Shown piece after piece: positions 8,047 to 15,886 of a stretch of DNA of 64,000 bases (position 1 is the stretch's first letter; each line of letters starts with the position of its first letter). This DNA is from JAWPMT01 sp965229785. GTDB taxonomy: Bacteria > Bacteroidota > Bacteroidia > Cytophagales > Cyclobacteriaceae. A program made the translations under genes and the position numbers. Where the stretch lies: the NCBI GenBank assembly GCA_965229785.1, contig CBDDJS010000001.1:5642001-5706000 (forward strand), in the 5' to 3' direction. Under the pieces are notes generated by a model. It made no database searches and was not told the DNA's origin. It saw nothing but the letters and a program-made list of their open reading frames with translations.

Positions 8047-8931
8047 ATGATAGAATTGCCCACCGTCGAAGCACAGCAAGTGCGGAAGAAAAAGCCAAAC
8101 TGGCTGAGAGTGAAGTTGCCTGTTGGGCCAGAATATGCCAAGGTTCGCAAGATCGTAGACGAGAATAAGCTTCATACGATCTGCGAAAGTGGAAACTGCC
8201 CAAATATGGGCGAGTGCTGGGGTGCGGGTACAGCTACCTTTATGATCCTGGGAAATGTTTGTACCCGAAGCTGTACTTTTTGCGCAGTAGCGACCGGAAG
8301 ACCACCGGAGTATGACCAGGAAGAGCCTCTGCGTGTGGCAGAAGCCATCAAAACCATGGGAGTAAAACATGCCGTGATCACCAGTGTCAATCGAGACGAA
8401 CTAAAAGATCGCGGTGCTGAGATCTGGTACCAGACGGTAGCCAAAGTAAAAGAATTAAGCCCTGAGACGACCATTGAAACCTTAATTCCGGATGTGAAAG
8501 GGAAATGGGAAGCATTGGCCAGAATGATCGAACCTGGTCAGGAAGTGGTTTCTCACAACATGGAAACGGTTGAGCGACTTTACAGGAGGGTAAGACCTCA
8601 AGCGAAATACGCGAGAAGCCTGGAGCAGACGCAACGCACAAAAGACGCAGGAAAACGAACCAAATCGGGGATCATGCTCGGATTGGGGGAAACACCTGAT
8701 GAAGTGCACAAAGCCATGGATGATCTCGTCGAACATGGCCTGGATATTTTGACTTTAGGTCAATACCTTCAGCCGACAAAAATGCACATAGAAGTTGCGG
8801 AGTTCATCCATCCTGATCAATTCGAAGCGTATAAGGAAGAAGGACTTAAAAGAGGATTGAAATACGTGGAATCCGGACCATTGGTCCGATCATCGTATCA
8901 TGCGGAAAGACATGTGAACGTACCCATATAA
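8047..8931 (+). CDS. lipA: Lipoyl synthase
   Basis: LipA is a radical-SAM enzyme that inserts two sulfur atoms into octanoyl groups on E2 and GcvH proteins. Both iron-sulfur clusters are visible: the auxiliary cluster cysteines Cys46, Cys51 and Cys57 (CESGNCPNMGEC) and the radical-SAM CX3CX2C at Cys72, Cys76 and Cys79 (CTRSCTFC). The C-terminal region contains the conserved GPLVRSSYHAE, whose serine also ligates the auxiliary cluster. Length (294) is normal. It shares a strand and a short gap with the gene before it, and a strong bidirectional terminator follows. Confidence 0.97.
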   Translation: MIELPTVEAQQVRKKKPNWLRVKLPVGPEYAKVRKIVDENKLHTICESGNCPNMGECWGAGTATFMILGNVCTRSCTFCAVATGRPPEYDQEEPLRVAEAIKTMGVKHAVITSVNRDELKDRGAEIWYQTVAKVKELSPETTIETLIPDVKGKWEALARMIEPGQEVVSHNMETVERLYRRVRPQAKYARSLEQTQRTKDAGKRTKSGIMLGLGETPDEVHKAMDDLVEHGLDILTLGQYLQPTKMHIEVAEFIHPDQFEAYKEEGLKRGLKYVESGPLVRSSYHAERHVNVPI

Positions 8932-8953
8932 ACGACAAGCATATTGAAATAGA

Positions 8954-8978
8954 AAAAGGCCTCAAATCGAGGCCTTTT
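8954..8978. terminator. Bidirectional terminator between lipA and the FtsX permease
   Basis: Perfect 10-bp stem AAAAGGCCTC / GAGGCCTTTT with a 5-base loop. The A-run and T-run on the two sides let it serve both lipA (+) and the convergent permease gene (-). Confidence 0.85.
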
Positions 8979-9002
8979 CTGTTTCTGAGAGCAATCTATT
9001 TT

Positions 9003-11660
9003 TTATTCAGATCTAAGCCCTTTTACAGGGTCGACAAATATGGCTTTGATGGATTCGAAGCTGATCGTGATCAAAGAGATGATGGCCACGATGGCACCAG
9101 CGATCGTAAATACATCCCACTCCAAAGGCACACGGTATTCGAATTCAGATAGCCATTCTTGCATTAGGAACCGTCCTACCGGGATGGCAAGGATCAATGA
9201 AATGGCCATCATCACCAGGAAATTCTGTGTGAGTAATATCAAAATTCGATTAAAAGAAGCGCCCAGGACTTTTCGAATACTGATCTCCTTGGTGCGTTGT
9301 TCTGCCATAAAAGCGCTTAGTCCGAATAATCCCAGACAAGCAACGATAATGGCCAGTATCGCAAAAACGGTAAATACGCTCGCCGTACGTTGAACATCCT
9401 CATACATGCGGGCAAAACTCTCGTCCAAAAAAGTATATCGAATGGGTTGGTTAGGCATAAACTCATCCCAAACCTGATTGATCTCAGCAAGTAAGGTGGG
9501 CATGTCCTGCGTTTGTACTTTTACGCTGATGACCTCTCCAAAATTTGTACGAGCTAGTGCCAGTGGTCCGATCTTGGCTCGTAAATTTTCGAAATGAAAA
9601 TCCTTCATGATCCCAACGACCGTCCAGGTTCGTTGGAAATTTTCGATGCGTGCCCCGATAGGGTTTTTCAATCCTAACTTTTTGGCCATGTCTTGATTGA
9701 TGATAATTGCAGAAGAATCAGAAGCCCGATCTGAATCAAACATTCTTCCTTCCACCAATTCCATGCCCATGGTTTCAAGGTAGTCATCGTCAGCGCGCCA
9801 CATTTGTGCACCTACCGACGCATCTAATCGTGCCCGACCTTCCTTGTAAAAAGCATTTCCATCCCTTTTAGTCCCTACCACTGGCAAGTAGCTACTAGCA
9901 GAACTGGACTTCACACTCGCCAGTTTGGCAATCTCACCCTTGAACGCCGGAATCCTGTCCCCAAGGGTGTTACTTCCCTGCAATAACAGAACTTGTTCTT
10001 TTTGGAAGCCAATGTCTTTATTCAGGATAAAAGTCATTTGACGATGAACCATCAATGCCCCAATGATCAGTACAACGGAAGCAACAATTTGAAAAACGAC
10101 AAGCACGCCTCGTAACCTCGAGCTTTTGGTTCCTCTGCTCTTCTCTCCCTTCAAAACCTGAATCGGTCGGAAAGCAGAAAGGTAAAAGGAAGGATAAAGC
10201 CCCGCCATAATGCCTATGATCAGTGTTGCACCTACCAGTGAGGGAATAAACCACCAGTGCCCCCATGGAATGACCAGCGTTTTATCGGCAAGCACATTGA
10301 AATAAGGGAGTGACAATGCGGCCAGGGCAACTCCCAATAACATGGAAACAATACTGAAAATGAAGGATTCCGTAAGAAATTGTTTGACAAGGTCAGATCG
10401 GTGAGAACCTACTACTTTTCTCAAACCTACTTCCTTGGCCCGATTGGCAGATTTAGCCGTAGAAAGGTTAACGAAATTAATTCCTGAAAGCAGAAGGATC
10501 AATACCGCAATCGCCCCAAACATTTGGACAACTTGAAAATCTCCGTGAGCCAGCGGATCGTGGATACCCTTTGATTTCAAGTAGATATCGGAAACTGGTT
10601 GAAGCATGAAGGAGTGATACTTATAATTGTCTACATCTGCTTCCCCCTGGTCTTCCGCATATTTTACCATGAAGCCATCGCGAATCAATAAAAGCTTTTC
10701 TTCAAGTTCTGCTTTGTTTGTACCTGGTCTTACAAGTACGTAAGGGCTGTAATTCCAGCAGCACCAGTTAGTCTGTTCGCCCGGCCAGAATTCTCGAGCA
10801 GTCAAGGAGATAAAAAAATCAAACTGCAAATGCGAATTCGATGGAAAATCTTCCATCACGCCACCAATCACGTATGGGTTTTCCGTGTTGTCATTGAGGA
10901 CAATGATTTTACCGACTGGATCTTCCCCGGGGAAATATTTATCTGCTTTACTTTTAGAGATCAGGATCCCGTTGGGCTGTTTTAAAGCTTCGGTTCGTTT
11001 ACCGTAAACCATGGGAATTTCCAGGATTTCAATCAGATCCTGGTCCGCATAGGCAAACCCTTGCTCATAACTATTCTGCATGCGATCTTGTCGCCTGAAT
11101 TGGTTACTCCCTGCATCGAACCAATCGAAAGGGATCAGCCGTCCAGCCTTTTCAATTTCAGGAAAGCTTTCTCTGAGTACCTGACCTGTTTGGGGAGGAA
11201 AAGCAGCCCAACGATCTGTTTTCTCAGGAGCGGCATGAACGTTGACTACTCTGTAGATGTCTCCTGTTCGCTCGTAACTTTTATCATAGCTCAGCTCATC
11301 CTGAATGAATAATAAAATCAGGATACAAGCGGCCATACCGATACCAAACCCACCGATTTTGATTGATGAGTACATTTTGTGCTTGAAGAGAGTTCTCCAG
11401 GCTACCTTGAAATAATTTCTAAACATTGCTGTATTTATTGAGTTATTTGACCAATTTCTTTTGATTGCAAAGGGGCGGATCATGTCCAGCACCTCGTAGA
11501 GAAAGATGAGGTTTGACCTGAATTTGCTCATCTTATTACGGCGTATTCCATAGAGTTCCCATAGATCGCCTTCGATTGTTTCGAGCACCCGCTCAGAACA
11601 GATCTTACGAAGCAACCAGGTTAGCCATTTGGGTGGCTCCGGAAAGACAGGCCTAGTCAC
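9003..11660 (-). CDS. FtsX/MacB-type ABC transporter permease with N-terminal prefix domain
   Basis: An 885-residue membrane protein. Residues 1-75 form a cytoplasmic prefix (MTRPVFPEPPKWLTWLLRKI then CSERVLETIEGDLWELY) that is typical of permeases paired with PadR regulators. After it come two FtsX halves, each with a periplasmic MacB core domain and a helix bundle: the first begins FKVAWRTLFKHK near 85, and the last has EQRTKEISIRKVLGAS near 790, the usual MacB-type loop. There is no ATPase domain in the protein or nearby, so the partner ABC subunit must be elsewhere. Such permeases move lipoproteins, peptides or antibiotics or sense envelope stress. The start overlaps the padR stop by 8 bp, so the two are co-translated. 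Confidence 0.92.
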   Translation of the reverse strand: MTRPVFPEPPKWLTWLLRKICSERVLETIEGDLWELYGIRRNKMSKFRSNLIFLYEVLDMIRPFAIKRNWSNNSINTAMFRNYFKVAWRTLFKHKMYSSIKIGGFGIGMAACILILLFIQDELSYDKSYERTGDIYRVVNVHAAPEKTDRWAAFPPQTGQVLRESFPEIEKAGRLIPFDWFDAGSNQFRRQDRMQNSYEQGFAYADQDLIEILEIPMVYGKRTEALKQPNGILISKSKADKYFPGEDPVGKIIVLNDNTENPYVIGGVMEDFPSNSHLQFDFFISLTAREFWPGEQTNWCCWNYSPYVLVRPGTNKAELEEKLLLIRDGFMVKYAEDQGEADVDNYKYHSFMLQPVSDIYLKSKGIHDPLAHGDFQVVQMFGAIAVLILLLSGINFVNLSTAKSANRAKEVGLRKVVGSHRSDLVKQFLTESFIFSIVSMLLGVALAALSLPYFNVLADKTLVIPWGHWWFIPSLVGATLIIGIMAGLYPSFYLSAFRPIQVLKGEKSRGTKSSRLRGVLVVFQIVASVVLIIGALMVHRQMTFILNKDIGFQKEQVLLLQGSNTLGDRIPAFKGEIAKLASVKSSSASSYLPVVGTKRDGNAFYKEGRARLDASVGAQMWRADDDYLETMGMELVEGRMFDSDRASDSSAIIINQDMAKKLGLKNPIGARIENFQRTWTVVGIMKDFHFENLRAKIGPLALARTNFGEVISVKVQTQDMPTLLAEINQVWDEFMPNQPIRYTFLDESFARMYEDVQRTASVFTVFAILAIIVACLGLFGLSAFMAEQRTKEISIRKVLGASFNRILILLTQNFLVMMAISLILAIPVGRFLMQEWLSEFEYRVPLEWDVFTIAGAIVAIISLITISFESIKAIFVDPVKGLRSE

Positions 11661-11979
11661 CGAATTCGAGATTTAGCCCTTCAATATTTTTGGAAAACTC
11701 TAGCCTAAGGCGATTGGCATCGATTAGCGCATCCCTGCCTGCAGACGTCAACAAGTAAAATTTCTTACGCCGACCACCACGTTCAGCGGTTGCTCCTCCC
11801 TCTGAAGAAGTCACGTAGCCCTTGTCCTCCAATCGGTAAAGCGCAGAATGTAAAGCCCCTATGCTTGGGCTTTTGCCAGTTTTTTCAGCCAACATTTCTT
11901 TGATGACCACTCCATAGGCTTGTTCCTTCAAAGCACCTACAGACAATAAAACCAACTCTTCAAATGCTCCTAGCTTCAT
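11653..11979 (-). CDS. PadR family transcriptional regulator
   Basis: A 108-residue winged-helix protein. It opens MKLGAFEELVLLSVGAL and continues with the PadR recognition helix region (SIGALHSALYRLEDKGY) and a wing with GGRRKKFYLLT. PadR proteins repress neighbouring genes until a small molecule or stress relieves them. The stop overlaps the start of the FtsX-type permease by 8 bp; this padR-permease pair is common in Bacteroidota and points to direct control of the permease. Two 24-bp direct repeats just upstream (11991-12049) are likely operators, which would mean autoregulation. Confidence 0.93.
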   Translation of the reverse strand: MKLGAFEELVLLSVGALKEQAYGVVIKEMLAEKTGKSPSIGALHSALYRLEDKGYVTSSEGGATAERGGRRKKFYLLTSAGRDALIDANRLRLEFSKNIEGLNLEFGD

Positions 11980-11990
11980 ATTTACATTAG

Positions 11991-12049
11991 TTTCCTAAAA
12001 CCAAAGTAAATAAAAAGTGTATATATTTCCTAAAACCAAAACAAATAAA
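11991..12049. promoter_or_regulatory. Tandem 24-bp direct repeats upstream of padR (candidate operators)
   Basis: Two near-identical 24-mers occupy 11991-12014 and 12026-12049, both of form TTTCCTAAAACCAAA then two variable bases then AAATAAA; they differ only at those two bases. The period is 35 bp, about 3.3 helical turns. They begin 11 bp upstream of the padR start. On the coding strand each repeat contains TTTTGGTTTTAGGAAA or the like, so they probably overlap the promoter. PadR or another regulator may bind; that is inference. Confidence 0.55.
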
Positions 12050-12150
12050 TGACAAGCTGTGACAATTGATGACGGGGTTATAATCAGCGCCTTCAACAGT
12101 GTACTAGTCCTACGAAGTTGTAAGGGTTACAACAATGAGCTGTTTGATCG

Positions 12151-13257
12151 CTACAGTTTGATAAAAATCTTTTTCTTTTCAAGCCACCAGGCCACCGACC
12201 AACAAAGGGAAGTAAAAGCCAGTGCAAACATGAAGGATCCAAAAGGTGTTCCAAAGCCCATCCATTCGAATACATTTTTGTATACCCAGCGGTAGATAGA
12301 AGTTTGTCCATCTATTTTGACCGTATACATGATGGTTGCCAACACCGAAGAAAGCACATAAATGATCAAAGGATTTTTTCCAAAGGTCTCGAATACGCGG
12401 AATTTCAACGGTTTTTTGCGCTTTTCCATGAGATATATCATCGCACCAATGATCAGACAGTCAAGTCCACAAGTAATCAGAACATAAGAGCTGGTCCAGA
12501 TCTTTTTATTGATCGGAAAAAGTGGGTCCCAGATATAGCCAATGAATAGCATGGTGACACCAGCAAGAAGCAGTTTTGTCAGTTTTTCATAATCTGATCC
12601 GTCTTTTCTCACATAGAGACCTACAAGAAATCCGATAAATACATTCACTACTGCGGGAATTGTACTCAACAGTCCCTCCGGATCGAAAGGCAATCCTTCA
12701 CCCCCGTACAGATGACCAGACCCTAGTAAAATAAGATCTAGTTGCTGTGCGGCATTTCCTTCCAGAGTTAGATCACCAAAGGCCACCAAAATTCCCCAAT
12801 AGGCCAGCAGGAATGCCATAGAAAGTGTAACGATCTGTCGCGGTTTGAAGAAATAAATAAAAGGCAGTGCAATGGCATAACAGAGCCCAATTCTTTGGAG
12901 TACACCCATGATGCGAAGCTCACCGAAGGATTTTAACACCCAACCACTTTCACTCTGTTTCACAAAAGGAAACCAGTATAACCCGAAACCCACCAGAAAA
13001 ATTAATCCGGCTCGTTTGAAGCCTTTGAGTAGCACCTCGCTGGCTGTCTGCTGTTCCCACTTCCGCGAAACAAAGGCCATGGCATTACCAACGGCAAAAA
13101 GAAAAGAAGGAAAGACAAGATCGGTTGGTGTAAATCCGTGCCATTTGGCGTGCAAAAGAAGTGAATACGTATTTCCCCAATCACCAGGGGTATTCACGAT
13201 AATCATGAAGGCTATCGTAGCACCTCGAAAAATATCCAGTGGTTTGAATCGATTCAT
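12151..13257 (-). CDS. DUF5009-like membrane acyltransferase (HGSNAT-related)
   Basis: This 368-residue membrane protein is read from ATG 13257 (MNRFKPLDIFRGATIAFMI); an in-frame ATG 13 codons upstream gives only a polar extension. About ten membrane helices are visible. The opening with DIFRGATIAFMIIVNTPGDW followed by LLHAKWHGFTPTDLVFPSFLF is the signature of the DUF5009 / heparan-alpha-glucosaminide N-acetyltransferase-like family, with the histidine in HAKWHG as the expected acyl carrier. These proteins move an acetyl group across the membrane to a sugar. The sugar target here is unknown. It is a single gene with its own start region, divergent from the small gene at 13487. Confidence 0.85.
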   Translation of the reverse strand: MNRFKPLDIFRGATIAFMIIVNTPGDWGNTYSLLLHAKWHGFTPTDLVFPSFLFAVGNAMAFVSRKWEQQTASEVLLKGFKRAGLIFLVGFGLYWFPFVKQSESGWVLKSFGELRIMGVLQRIGLCYAIALPFIYFFKPRQIVTLSMAFLLAYWGILVAFGDLTLEGNAAQQLDLILLGSGHLYGGEGLPFDPEGLLSTIPAVVNVFIGFLVGLYVRKDGSDYEKLTKLLLAGVTMLFIGYIWDPLFPINKKIWTSSYVLITCGLDCLIIGAMIYLMEKRKKPLKFRVFETFGKNPLIIYVLSSVLATIMYTVKIDGQTSIYRWVYKNVFEWMGFGTPFGSFMFALAFTSLCWSVAWWLEKKKIFIKL

Positions 13258-13486
13258 CGGATGAGGTTGGTAGATGTTAACCTCTAAAGTGACCAAAATT
13301 CACCAGAAGGTGCGTGGGTTATGTTCATTATCAGGTAGGGTATTGCATCTTCCGCGCAAAAAGGACCGGGAATATCGCGATGAAAGAAGTCAAGGATGAG
13401 ACATTGCTTTGGGTAAGATTCCAACAATCTCGATTTAAACCCGAATTCTGGCTCAGAATCGTTATCTTCATCTTATCGATTTAGGA

Positions 13487-13747
13487 ATGACAGCCAATCA
13501 ATTTACAACCATGTCAATTGCTCATCAATTGCGATGGGTTTACTTCGAAGGAGAGTTTGTGACTTCTATTCGGTACTATAAACACAAAGTAAATCTGTAC
13601 CAGATCAGCAATTTTTTGGTGGAAGTTTTTTACAACCACAAGGAGGATCGCATAGATCAGGTTGGGCTGCTCGATTTCAGTAGTAAACGCCTGAACTTTT
13701 ATGCGGATCAGGTCAAATTACCCCGGGAAATGCGAGCAGGCTCCTGA
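13487..13747 (+). CDS. Small conserved-looking protein, function unknown
   Basis: An 86-residue protein; start either ATG 13487 or ATG 13511 (MSIAHQLRWVYFEGEF). The sequence has a globular alpha/beta composition with no signal or membrane segment: YYKHKVNLYQISNFLVEVFY then a charged loop NHKEDRIDQVGLLD and a closing strand. I have the impression of a small family in Cytophagales but cannot name it. It is convergent with the DUF4097-like gene (6 bp between stops). The codon pattern and aromatic-rich core make it more likely real than not. Confidence 0.6.
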   Translation: MTANQFTTMSIAHQLRWVYFEGEFVTSIRYYKHKVNLYQISNFLVEVFYNHKEDRIDQVGLLDFSSKRLNFYADQVKLPREMRAGS

Positions 13748-13753
13748 CGTGCT

Positions 13754-14647
13754 TTACTCCTCTACTTCGGCGGTACCAGAACCCGTACTGATATTGATTC
13801 GGACGTCCTTATTGCCAATTTTTGCTGTCTTTTTCATGGTCACGTTATTTCGACCACCATTGTCTATCTCTTCTTCCGAATCAAATTTGAATGGCGCGAC
13901 AATTCGACCATTTCTTTTATTCGCTTTCATTACGATGGTACCTTCGATTTCATTTCCATTGAAGTCCAGTGAGGAATCACCTGAACCACTATTCAGAGAA
14001 ATATCATAATCCAAAGGTGCACCAAGGCTAATTTCCACATCTCCTGAACCAGAATTGAAGCCGGAATCATCCGTCAATATCAAATTTTTCACTTCTATTT
14101 CTCCAGAACCCGTATTGAAAGTCATAAACCCTTTGATGTCATTACCATCGACATCTCCACTACCGGTATTCATTCTGAAATCTCCTTCGGCTTTATCGAA
14201 GTTGATATCCCCTGAACCAGTGTTTCCTTTTACTTCCCCATTGAAGTCATTAATCTCCAGATCGCCCGATCCTGAGTTAACACTCACTTCTGCGGAAAGT
14301 CCCGAGATTTCAAAGTCACCTGATCCGGTATTGAATGAAATTTCAGTGTCATCAGGAATTTGGAAGCTCCAGGTGGCGGAACCTCTCCAGCTGCCATTTC
14401 TGTTCTCTTCACGAATTTTCAGACGATCGCCTTTTTGTTCAATGGTTGGCTGGTAATCATCAATGTTGTGGGTAAGCGTTAGATAAACTTTGTTATCCGG
14501 GCTTTTTGTGAAAATGGCATCTCCGGGTCCGACTGAAATTTCTATTTCGTCGATTCCGCTAAAAGTCCTTTCAATTTTTTGGTCCTGTGCCAGGGCGATC
14601 ATGGGCAAGGTGGCCAACAGGAATGTGAATAGTCTCAGATTTTTCAT
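13754..14647 (-). CDS. Exported DUF4097-like beta-repeat protein
   Basis: A 297-residue exported protein with a clear signal peptide (MKNLRLFTFLLATLPMIALA, cut before QDQ). From about residue 100 on it carries eight copies of an NTGSGD/NSGSGD motif about 19-20 residues apart (NTGSGDFEI, NSGSGDLEI, NTGSGDINF and so on), each followed by alternating hydrophobic residues. This is the pattern of the DUF4097/head-GIN beta-helix families, where each motif makes one turn. Such proteins are extracytoplasmic and of unknown role; some sit beside anti-sigma or PspC-type stress genes. Here it has no such neighbour. A terminator at 14720-14745 separates it from the small gene upstream, so it has its own promoter. 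Confidence 0.85.
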   Translation of the reverse strand: MKNLRLFTFLLATLPMIALAQDQKIERTFSGIDEIEISVGPGDAIFTKSPDNKVYLTLTHNIDDYQPTIEQKGDRLKIREENRNGSWRGSATWSFQIPDDTEISFNTGSGDFEISGLSAEVSVNSGSGDLEINDFNGEVKGNTGSGDINFDKAEGDFRMNTGSGDVDGNDIKGFMTFNTGSGEIEVKNLILTDDSGFNSGSGDVEISLGAPLDYDISLNSGSGDSSLDFNGNEIEGTIVMKANKRNGRIVAPFKFDSEEEIDNGGRNNVTMKKTAKIGNKDVRINISTGSGTAEVEE

Positions 14648-14719
14648 TTTGAGGTCAGTTAATTTGATCCACTTAAAGTGACTGTTAAGATCAGAGGAGG
14701 TTGCATGTGAGCAAAAAAA

Positions 14720-14745
14720 AAGGTGGCTACATACGTAACCACCTT
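14720..14745 (-). terminator. Rho-independent terminator after the 55-residue CxxC gene
   Basis: Stem AAGGTGG / CCACCTT, one mismatch, then TAC / GTA with a 4-base loop. On the minus strand it is followed by a run of eight or nine T (the A-run at 14713-14721), a strong terminator for the minus-strand small gene at 14774-14941. Confidence 0.8.
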
Positions 14746-14773
14746 AAACGACAACAATAATTATGAAAAATTT

Positions 14774-14941
14774 TTAGCTTCCGCAGCCTACACAATCAAT
14801 CTCAGAGTTCATAGGCTTCGTGCCATTCAACTGCATCTTAAGATTGTGGATTTTATCTCTGATTTCCATGTCTTTAAACATGTCACCGGTTAGCGATGCT
14901 TCCAGTTCGCTAATATTTGTTTCTATTTCCTGAATACTCAT
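14774..14941 (-). CDS. Small CxxC-ending protein (55 residues)
   Basis: A short open frame that begins MSIQEIETNISELEASLTGD and ends in DCVGCGS directly before TAA. The first 45 residues are predicted helical and charged (MEIRDKIHNLKMQLNG), then a short linker leads to the CVGC pair at Cys50 and Cys53. The form recalls small Bacteroidota proteins with a C-terminal CxGCGS tail that could hold metal or act as a thiol site. It has no signal peptide. It lies 81 bp downstream of the RIC-like gene on the same strand and ends just before a strong terminator, which supports a real transcript. The role is unknown; a link to iron or redox repair is only suggested by the neighbour. Confidence 0.7.
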   Translation of the reverse strand: MSIQEIETNISELEASLTGDMFKDMEIRDKIHNLKMQLNGTKPMNSEIDCVGCGS

Positions 14942-15022
14942 AAAGAGGCGGGTTTTCTATTCGAACATAAATTAAACAGAAAAAGATCGCGATGCGGAAT
15001 TAAAATCAAGAAACTTTCGGAA

Positions 15023-15745
15023 TTAGTTCATTCTGCTAAGACGATTCATCTTTTCAGTGATTTCGCCTTCCAGAATTATGGCTTTTGGGAACAGAATCTC
15101 GTTTTCGATTTCCGCATGATAAAGCACTTCCCGATCGAAGGATTTTAACTCATTGATGATGACCCGTGTATGAAGATCTTCGTTAGGCAGACCCTCGATC
15201 AATTCCCTCATGTTGCCCATTTCATCTTCATTATCATGTTCCACCCGGATTTTCTCCAATGAGAAATTGCGATATTGGAACAATTCCCAGGAAGGATTAG
15301 CCACTTTCTTTTGCTTGATCTTGCTCAGGGAACTCACATATTGGAATAGCTGATCTTCTTCTTCGTAGATATGTTTGATAAAATCTTCGACAAATACCGG
15401 AAAAATCTCTTTCAGGTCATTGGCGAAAGACGCCTTCTGACTTTGGAGTAAGTGCGAAATGTAAGGCAGTTTGTCTTTGATGAATAAGTGATGTGAATGC
15501 TTCAGATATTCCAGCAATAGATCAACAGGGTACCTTGATAATTCTGCGAACGAGCATTTCTTGCTGTTATCAAAATCATAAAAGCACTTGATCATCTTTT
15601 GACGGCTGATCCCCCGTTCTTCACAAATTTCATTGAGCGTTTTTTGTTCATTGTCAAAAAATTCAATACCCAAATAGTGGAGTGCCCTCGCATAAACGAA
15701 GTTCTCTTCAATGACGGATGCTATGGATTTTTTGAGTACGCTCAT
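15023..15745 (-). CDS. RIC/ScdA-like hemerythrin-domain protein (di-iron repair type)
   Basis: A 240-residue cytoplasmic protein with a divergent N-terminal region (about 1-75: ALHYLGIEFFDNEQKTLNEI then CEERGIS) that resembles the DUF542 part of RIC/YtfE, followed by a hemerythrin-like four-helix bundle. Likely iron ligands are in HSHHLFIKDKLP, HIYEEEDQLF, EHDNEDEMGN and HAEIENEILFP, in the right order. RIC proteins repair iron-sulfur clusters damaged by nitric oxide or oxidants. The usual double cysteine of the DUF542 motif is not seen, so the N-terminal part may work differently. The CxxC small gene downstream may be co-transcribed. Confidence 0.75.
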   Translation of the reverse strand: MSVLKKSIASVIEENFVYARALHYLGIEFFDNEQKTLNEICEERGISRQKMIKCFYDFDNSKKCSFAELSRYPVDLLLEYLKHSHHLFIKDKLPYISHLLQSQKASFANDLKEIFPVFVEDFIKHIYEEEDQLFQYVSSLSKIKQKKVANPSWELFQYRNFSLEKIRVEHDNEDEMGNMRELIEGLPNEDLHTRVIINELKSFDREVLYHAEIENEILFPKAIILEGEITEKMNRLSRMN

Positions 15746-15886
15746 GAGATCATCGCGGTAAATATAGAAAGTTAATCCAGCGACTAGTGTAAAATATAAA
15801 TTAAAAACGAATTATATCCAACCAACGTTTATGATTTAGGTTATTTTATTTCCTCCGGTTAATTTTAGAAGTTTACTTCATATACA

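Noticed and set aside
14055..14456. 133-codon open frame on the plus strand with repeated SPEPV-like units
   Set aside because: It mirrors the NTGSGD repeats of the DUF4097-like gene read in antisense, so its periodicity is a shadow.
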